NCBI GenBank assembly: GCA_019137255.1
Contig: WPDH01000225.1
Coordinates: 1-27,678, forward strand
DNA length: 27,678 nucleotides
Direction: 5' to 3'
DNA from: Corinectria fuckeliana
Taxonomy: Eukaryota > Ascomycota > Sordariomycetes > Hypocreales > Nectriaceae
Shown here: positions 21,422-27,678 of the stretch, piece by piece
Numbering within the stretch: the stretch's first letter is position 1
Layout of the letters: every line of letters starts with the position of its first letter
Notes under the pieces: generated by a model
The model's input: the letters and a program-made list of their open reading frames with translations, nothing else
Told to the model about the DNA's origin: nothing
Databases searched by the model: none
Position numbers and translations under genes: made by a program

Positions 21422-23830
21422 ACCTTTTTTTCTATCTTTTAATACTACTTATTTATAATAAAAGTAGTTATAATAGTACTTACTATTAATAATAAGCTAA
21501 ACTACTTTATATATAATAGCTAAATCTTATACTTTAAAGTAAAAGTCTCTTAAGAAGAAGACTTATAAGCTTTTTACTATCCTGCTAAATATTATATTTA
21601 TAAACTCTTAAAAGATATTATTTTAAGATAACCTGCTTTTTTTTAACCTTATACTAACTAAAGCTACTAAGATAATAATAACTTAATTATTTTAGACTTT
21701 TACTTAAATATTACTAATAATACCTAGTTTAAGATACTATTTTATAATACTTACACTAAAAGCCCTAATAAATAAGTTTATAACTAAACTTAGCTTACTT
21801 ACTATTAAGACTTTTAGAGCTTTTTAAAGAGACTTTAGTAAGAAGGCTAAGCTTTTAACTTTAAACTTAGTATTCTACTATTTATTTTAACTTATAAAAT
21901 AAGAGATATTATAGTTACTATAAAAGACTATATTTATATTCTTAATTATACTCTCTTTTAAAATACTAGTCTTAACTTTTTTACTTATAAGAAAGATAAG
22001 AAAGATAATAAAAGAGATTATAACTCTTATCTTACTAAAAGCACTAAATAAGTTTTTTATACTACTAAAATAAGCTATAAAAGCTATAAGAAATTCTAAA
22101 AGGTAATATTTAATAAGTATTTTATTATAAGCTTAGTTTACTATATTAATTATTAGACCTTATATATTTTTAACTATTATAATAGTTAGCTATATTATTA
22201 TAACTCTTAGAGGTAAACAGCTTAGTTACACTTAAAAGTTATAACTTTAGCTTTTTAAAAGATACTAGCTAATTATAGTTTACCTTTTAATTTTACTATT
22301 ATTATTATTTTAGTCTCTAAGTAACCTTCTAACTAAGAGTATAACTATATTATAACCTTCTTACTTTTCTTAAACTTATAAGAATTTATAAGTTATATAT
22401 AAAAGTACTTAATTAAGTAAGCTAATAGGGTTTAACACTTTAAGATTAATAAGGTTTTTATCTTAATAAATATAAAAGAGATTTTTTACTAATATAATTA
22501 GGTTTTAGCTTTTTACTCTTTTATTACTAATAATACTTTCTAAGAAATAAGTATAAAGTATATTACTAATTTTATTAAGACTCTTATCTTAGATAAGATT
22601 AAAATTAAGAACTAGTAATATATTTTTAACACTTAGCTAGTTAAAAATATAAGTACTAGTATAGTAAACTATAAACCTTATAAGAGTCACTTAAGTATAC
22701 TATCTTAAAAGCTATTTATTAATATTAATAAGTATATTACTCTCTAGTAGAATAATATAAGCTTTTAATATAAGTATAATAAGTACTAAACTATTTCTAT
22801 AAATAGTATACTAATAGAGGAGTACTAAACCACACTTAGTAGCTTTATTTTATACTAGCTTATTTTTATTATTCTACTAGATTAGTTAATCTAATACTAT
22901 AAGAACTAAAACCTAAGTCTTAATCTTATAAGTCTACCTTTTAATAATATACTAAATAAGATTATATATTAGAAACTAGCTAACTTAAGACTAATAAAGT
23001 ATAACCTTAATTTAACTAACTTACTTATAACTTTTACCTCTTATATACTTATTTAGAAGAGATCTTAAGAACTTTTAAGCTTATAGTTAAACCTAACACT
23101 TAAAGGTATTAGTACCACCTTATATAACCTTTAAAAGAGACCTCTTTTTAAGCTAAAGTTACTAGAGCTAACACTTATAAAAGAAAAAAAAATAAACCTA
23201 ACTAATATAAAAACAAAGCTTACACTCTTACTAAATTAAGACTATATCTTATCTTATATTAACTTAGATAAGTAGCTATATTTAGATTTTTTTAAAGACT
23301 ATAACTTTATATTTAAGCTTAAAAAGAAGAAGAATACTAAATCTTAGGCTTTATTATCTGCTTATAAGACTAACTTCTCTTCTTAGCTTAATACTAGCTA
23401 AAACTCTAAGAATATTTAAAAGGCTACTAAAGCTTTATAAGCTATAAAAAAGAAGGCTGCTTTCTAGTAATAGTAAGATAATAAGAATTTAAAAGGTAAT
23501 ATTCTTATAAGAGATAAGTCTAAAGCTACTAAAGTTTTAAAACCTTATAAGATTACTAACCTTATACTATTAATTACTAGTATACCTCTAAGAGATATTA
23601 CCTAAAAAGAGAAAAGCACTAAATTAAATACTATAGTTAATTAACAAATAAGAGCTACTACTAATAGGATAATAAGATATACCTTTAATAAACTTACTCT
23701 TACTTAAGTTTTTAACACTTAAACTTACTATTATCTTATAACTAACACTTAAGCTATAAATATACCTAATAGGCTTATAAGTCTTTAGTAATAGCTTATC
23801 TTAGTAGTAGTAGCTTATACTTTTTTTTAA
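21422..23830 (+). pseudogene. long ghost ORF of unknown family downstream of Gypsy pol
   Basis: I do not recognise this protein. One frame (first codon base at positions 3n+2) can be read from about 21.42 kb to a TAA at 23828-23830, roughly 800 codons. I needed no frameshift, and the stops met are almost all TAA/TAG that could be former Gln or Trp codons. Landmarks: LIILDFYLNITNNT (about 21.68 kb), ILLFILTYKIRDI, INKVFILINIKEIFY (about 22.45 kb), NYKPYKSHLSILS (about 22.67 kb), TTLSSFILY, then SLPFNNILNKIIY and KLANLRLIKYN (about 22.94-23.0 kb). After about 23.3 kb it becomes Lys/Gln/Thr-rich low complexity (SKATKVLKPYKITN). It lacks motifs of RT, integrase, transposase or zinc knuckles that I can see. 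Position between pol and the 3' LTR, in the same strand as pol, suggests an accessory ORF of the element or a captured gene. The start codon is not identifiable. Confidence 0.6.
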
Positions 23831-24104
23831 CTTTTATCTTTTACTACTTACTCTTTTTATATAAATAGATTAGCTGTTTAAAACTATACTTAGAGTGAGT
23901 AATAAGATATATTAGAATATATAATAAGATAAGAGAAGATAAAAAATAATAAGAAAGTAGAAAGACAGACTAGAAAAATAAGAGGAGATATAATAGGTAG
24001 ATATATTACTTTTAGATAGATTAGAGAAAAACTAAACTATTAACTAGGTTTTTTTTATTATTTAAAGTGTAACTCTTAGTATACTTAAGAATAAGTATTA
24101 GGTT

Positions 24105-24114
24105 ATAAAAAAGG
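24105..24114 (+). other. polypurine tract before the 3' LTR
   Basis: The run ataaaaaagg sits just before the first base of the 3' LTR, where plus-strand priming occurs in LTR retrotransposons. It supports the plus orientation of the element and the LTR start near 24117. The tract is short and could be shaped partly by mutation. Confidence 0.6.
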
Positions 24115-24116
24115 TT

Positions 24117-24487
24117 TATAATAGTACTAATTAGTATAAGAGTTTTAATATATATAAAGCTTAACTATAAGTAGTTACTACTTAAAGTGGTTATTTTACT
24201 TAATCTTAATAAAAGATATTACTTTTTCTCTTTTTAATTTTAATTTTACCTTTTATTACTTTTTATCTTATCTTACCTAGCTGTTATAATAGCTCTTATT
24301 ATTTATTCTTATTCTTATTAGCTAGATTACTTTTAAAAGTATTAAATCTAATACTTAAAAGCAGTCTAATTTGTTTTATATTTTTTATAGTTACTTAAGC
24401 TATAATTTTATTTATATATCTCCTCTTTTAAGCTAACAGCTTTAGTTAGATAGTTAGTTTATACTAACTGTATCTCTTACTAATAAA
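24117..24487 (+). repeat. 3' LTR of the Gypsy-type element
   Basis: It is the same length as the 5' LTR (371 bp) and aligns gap-free. Differences are almost all transitions, as expected if identical LTRs were mutated independently by RIP. A candidate target duplication agtat (24487-24491) overlaps its last base, depending on exactly where the LTR ends. Confidence 0.88.
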
Positions 24488-26800
24488 GTATATACACTCT
24501 AAGATATATATAATATAAGACTAGTATATATAAAATATATAGTATACCCTCTAAAGAAAACTTCTAATTAAGCTCTTATAGTATAATATAATATAATTTT
24601 AAAATATAAAAAGATAAGCTAAACTATATAATAAAACTACTATAATTTTTTTATAGCTTTTACCTCTTATCTGATAAGACTAACCTAAGTAAGTAATACT
24701 TTATATAAATAAAGCTAAGATCTTAATAAGAAAATTCCTTTTTAAACCTTAAGTAAATAACTTTAACTTTTTTTTCTTTTTGTCTTTTAGAATATTTAAA
24801 CTTAAGTTAAGCTATATAAACCTAATAATAGACCTTAAAGAGGTTTAAAAAGCTTTATACTAAATTAAGTTATAAAAGGCCTTAAAAGAGAATAAAATTC
24901 TTATAAGATTTCTTAAAGTATATAAAAACTTACTTATTCTTATAATTACTAAAATAGCAAATATAAGTTTTACTATTAGCTACTTTCTAATATAATTTTA
25001 TACTATAATTACTATAATTATTCTAAAAGCTAATAAGACTAAAANNTTATTAAAATAGTTATTAGTAAGCATATTATAACTATAGTAAAAAAGAAGAAAT
25101 TATTACTTTTAGAGCAAATAAGTAATAAGCTTAAAAAGTTAATAAAGCTAGTCTTAGCTATAATTATTAAAGTAGTATATATAGTATAAGCTTAATATAA
25201 TCTTACTTCTCTCTTTTAGCTTAACTTTATAAGAGCTTTTAATAATATTAACTGTAAATAACTTATTACTATTTTATAACTAAAAGAATTCTCTAGATAG
25301 CTCTTAGTATAGCTTACTAGCTATCTTATATTATAAATAGTATAGCTCTAATTTAATAGTTAAACCTTTAACCTAATTAAAGTTAAAATAAGAGTCTCTT
25401 AAGAATCTCTTTTTTTACTTATTTTATTTATTCTTTTTATTTTTAGCTTTTATAAAGCTCTTAATAATACTCTTAAGATATTAGTTATTAGATTTATAAA
25501 TAATATAAACCTGCTAGTATTTAGCTATAATATAAAAGAGACTTAAACCTAGCTTAAGACTATATAGAAAATATATAATAATTAAGCCTAAATAAATAGT
25601 ATAACTTAAAAACTAAATAAAGTGTAACTTCTCTATTTTACTTATAAATATATAATAAACTAGATATAAATTTAACTTAAAAACTTAATAATATAGTCTA
25701 CTTAAACCTGTAGGTTTTTTAGACTCTTTCTCTATTATAAACTATTATAAGGCTTATATATAAACTACCTTAAAGGGAAACTTAAGTATTAATACTAGGC
25801 TCTTACTATAATTACTATAAGTATATAAGAGGTTAGCCTTAAAAGAGTAAGATTAATTTATATATAAGTTATTTATTTTATTATAGTTTATAATATAAAA
25901 GCCTATTATATCTTAATAGCTTTTAGTAGTAAGCCTTAAGGTATTATATAAGCACTTATATTAGAATAAACTTAAAACTTATATATAATAGTAAGAGCTT
26001 ATAAAGCTATACTTAACTGCTTACTAGAGATAAAACTAGCTATTTCCCCTCTTAATATTTATCTTAATAAACTAGCTGTTTAATTTTATAACTATACTAA
26101 AAGATAAAATACTACTTAGCTTATTAGAGCTATTACTACTATAGCTTTAAGGTAGATTTACTATAAGTAGTAGTAAAAACTATAGTAGTAACTATAGTAA
26201 AAAGTTAAAAATTAGCTTAAAAGCTAGCTCTCTTATAATAAATATAAACTAATATTAGTTATAATAAAAGCTTATATCTAATCTAAATAAACTATATAGT
26301 AAACTTAACTTTAAGATAAAGTAAGAGAGTATTAAAAGACTAATTAACTTAAACTAGCTAAAGCTTACCCTCTTACTAATAATAAAAGAGTATTATACTT
26401 ATACTAAGACCTTAATAAATATTAAAGCTTAATACTTATATAACTATAAACAGGAAAAATTAGTCTTAAAAGCTATCTCTTTTAAAAATATATACCTAAT
26501 ATACTTTTACTATAATACTAATATAAAACTAGTAAAAAAACACCTAAATATATTATTATTTTTTATCTTAAATATACTAAATAATAAAAATACTTAATAA
26601 ACCTATCTTAAAACTAATATAAGTTTAAGCTCTAACTATTAAAGTGTAAAACTATATAACTACTTACCTAATAGTTTTTAAGCTAATATATTATCTTATA
26701 TTATAAGCTAGCCTTATAAATTTATAATAACTATAATTAAGTTTATAGTCTTATAATAAGAATAGTATATTATTATATTAAGTACTTTTTACCCCTCTTA
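24488..26800 (+). pseudogene. LINE 2 ORF2 ghost, part 2: reverse transcriptase and C-terminus
   Basis: This continues the LINE ORF2 interrupted at 10468. RT landmarks: FNNINYK (family AFDNVNH) near 25.24 kb; RVS-ESLFLLILFILFIFSF at 25391 onward (family GVPQGSPLSPILFLFF); and the catalytic F-V-D-D now reading FINN at 25493-25504, both Asp codons changed to AAT. KTI and then NKVQLLYFTYK fit the downstream palm. Near 26.04 kb LAISPLNIYLNKLAV matches the I-P-P-L-x-L-Y-L-x-x-x-L segment after the RT. At about 26.45-26.57 kb LQTGKISLKSYLF, then a Tyr-for-Cys/His motif and TPKYIIIFY, match the C-terminal T-G-x-x-x-L-x-x-[FY]-L-F ... C-x-C ... H-x-x-x-x-C motif of Tad-like ORF2. It includes a 2-base N gap at 25045-25046. 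Confidence 0.8.
25045..25046. other. 2-base N gap
   Basis: Two unresolved bases lie inside the LINE 2 ORF2 ghost, before the RT core. The join may be a collapsed repeat, so spacing between the linker and the RT should be treated with care. Confidence 0.99.
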
Positions 26801-27678
26801 TAAGAAGTATAAAATACACTTAGAAAAAGCTATAAAAAGTAAAAAACTAGTTTAATTATAATAGCTATTATTTCTAATTAAATCTTTTAACCTTTTATTA
26901 AAATTTTTTAAGCTTATAATACTAACTTATAGACTTATTTTAAACTTATACTTTTACTACTTACTATTTAACCTTATATATTTATATTACTTTTTTTACT
27001 CTTACTTTTACTATTAGTAATACTATTTTTAGTCTTACTAGTCTTATTATTATTAGTATTATTCTTCTTACTAGTTCTCTTAAGAGCTAGTAACTTAACT
27101 GTCTTAAGAGTAAAAATACTCTTTAGATAGGTAAGAGCTAAAACTATAATATATTTAAAACACTTAAGTATCTTAGTAATATAGTTAATCTTACTAACTA
27201 GTATATTAAACTAGTTAGATATTAAGCTTATAATTACTATTATAAGTATAATATATATATACTAAAAAGTCTAACTTTTTACCTAAAAAGCTATATTTTT
27301 AAGCCTTTTAAGCTTCTCCTCTTATATACTATTAGCTTATATATATATTATAAAACTAACTTATACTTATATTATTAGTATCTCTCTCTTACTAGAGAGC
27401 CTCTACTAAGATATAAGTAGTAATAATAGTAGTAAATAGTAAAGCTTTATATATTTTATATATATAAGTATAAGCTATATAGCTACTTATTATAATATTT
27501 ACCTAGTCTTAGTAAAAACTTACTATATTATTCTTACCTATTTATATAATATATATAAAATAGGAGATAGCTTATACTACTCTTATAAAAGTAGTAAACT
27601 TCTTTCTTAAAGTAGTAGTATTCTTCTTTTTAGCCTGTTTTTTTCTCTTAGCTTATATAAGATTAGCCTAAATATATA
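26801..27678. other. RIP-mutated DNA after LINE 2 ORF2; no gene seen
   Basis: Composition is the same as the rest of the AT-rich block. It begins where LINE 2 ORF2 should end, so the first part may be its 3' UTR. I saw no tail repeat, LTR or ghost domain before the window ends. Confidence 0.5.

Larger units (their letters stand above)
10469..24487 (+). mobile_element. large Ty3/Gypsy-type LTR retrotransposon, RIP-inactivated, inserted in LINE 2
   Basis: The element is bounded by 371-bp direct repeats (LTRs) that align without gaps. A purine-rich tract (aaaaaagg) lies immediately before the 3' LTR. Plus-strand ghosts run gag, protease, RT, RNase H, integrase. The order RT-RNase H-integrase places it in Ty3/Gypsy rather than Copia. 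A candidate target duplication agtat precedes the 5' LTR (10464-10468) and overlaps the end of the 3' LTR (24487-24491); the edges are uncertain by one or two bases. LINE ORF2 endonuclease lies to the left and LINE RT to the right, both plus strand, so the element split that LINE. At 14.0 kb it is about twice the usual size because 18.0-24.1 kb holds a minus-strand LINE fragment and a long extra ghost ORF. Confidence 0.85.

Noticed and set aside
6100..27678. Mitochondrial or plasmid origin for the AT-rich DNA
   Set aside because: No rRNA, tRNA or respiratory-chain genes are seen. The sequence reads as nuclear LINE and Gypsy ghosts and is continuous with a LINE in the normal-composition island.

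Overview
This window looks like nuclear DNA of a filamentous ascomycete (Pezizomycotina). A short island of ordinary base composition (about 0.9-6.05 kb) sits between AT-rich blocks (1-0.9 kb and 6.1-27.7 kb). By eye the AT-rich blocks have almost lost CpA, TpG and CpG but keep CpT, CpC, ApG and GpG. That is the expected end state of repeat-induced point mutation (RIP, C:G to T:A). No live gene is evident in the 21.6 kb AT-rich block. It can still be read as 'ghost' protein if TAA/TAG is allowed at former Gln/Trp codons and Tyr codons at former Cys/His positions.

Island. An NmrA-like NAD(P)-binding oxidoreductase pseudogene lies on the minus strand (997-1951). It is followed by unassigned sequence with a 2-base N gap and a small AT-rich patch. 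A fungal HNH-nuclease gene lies on the plus strand (3265-4891). Its HNH core is intact but it is probably broken by two frameshifts. A decayed Tad-like LINE reverse transcriptase on the plus strand begins near 5.48 kb and crosses into the AT-rich block near 6.06 kb, so one element carries two very different levels of mutation.

AT-rich block. I reconstruct a nested retroelement stack. (1) LINE 2, plus strand: ORF1 with a gag-like domain and three zinc knuckles (about 8.2-9.3 kb) and the ORF2 endonuclease (about 9.5-10.47 kb). It resumes at 24.49 kb with reverse transcriptase and the C-terminal region to about 26.8 kb. (2) Inserted into it, a Ty3/Gypsy-type LTR retrotransposon at about 10.47-24.49 kb. 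It has two 371-bp LTRs, a candidate 5-bp target duplication, a purine tract before the 3' LTR, and gag, protease, RT, RNase H and integrase ghosts in order on the plus strand. (3) Inside that, between pol and the 3' LTR, a minus-strand LINE ORF1 ghost (about 19.8-21.1 kb) that runs into a (TTTA)n-bounded tail repeat with no room for ORF2. (4) Next to it, a plus-strand ghost ORF of about 800 codons in one uninterrupted frame (about 21.42-23.83 kb) that I cannot assign to any family.

The best candidates for something undescribed are that ghost ORF carried downstream of pol in a large LTR element, and the ORF1-only LINE derivative. Everything in the AT-rich block is fossil. Boundaries there are approximate and were found by hand translation and alignment.
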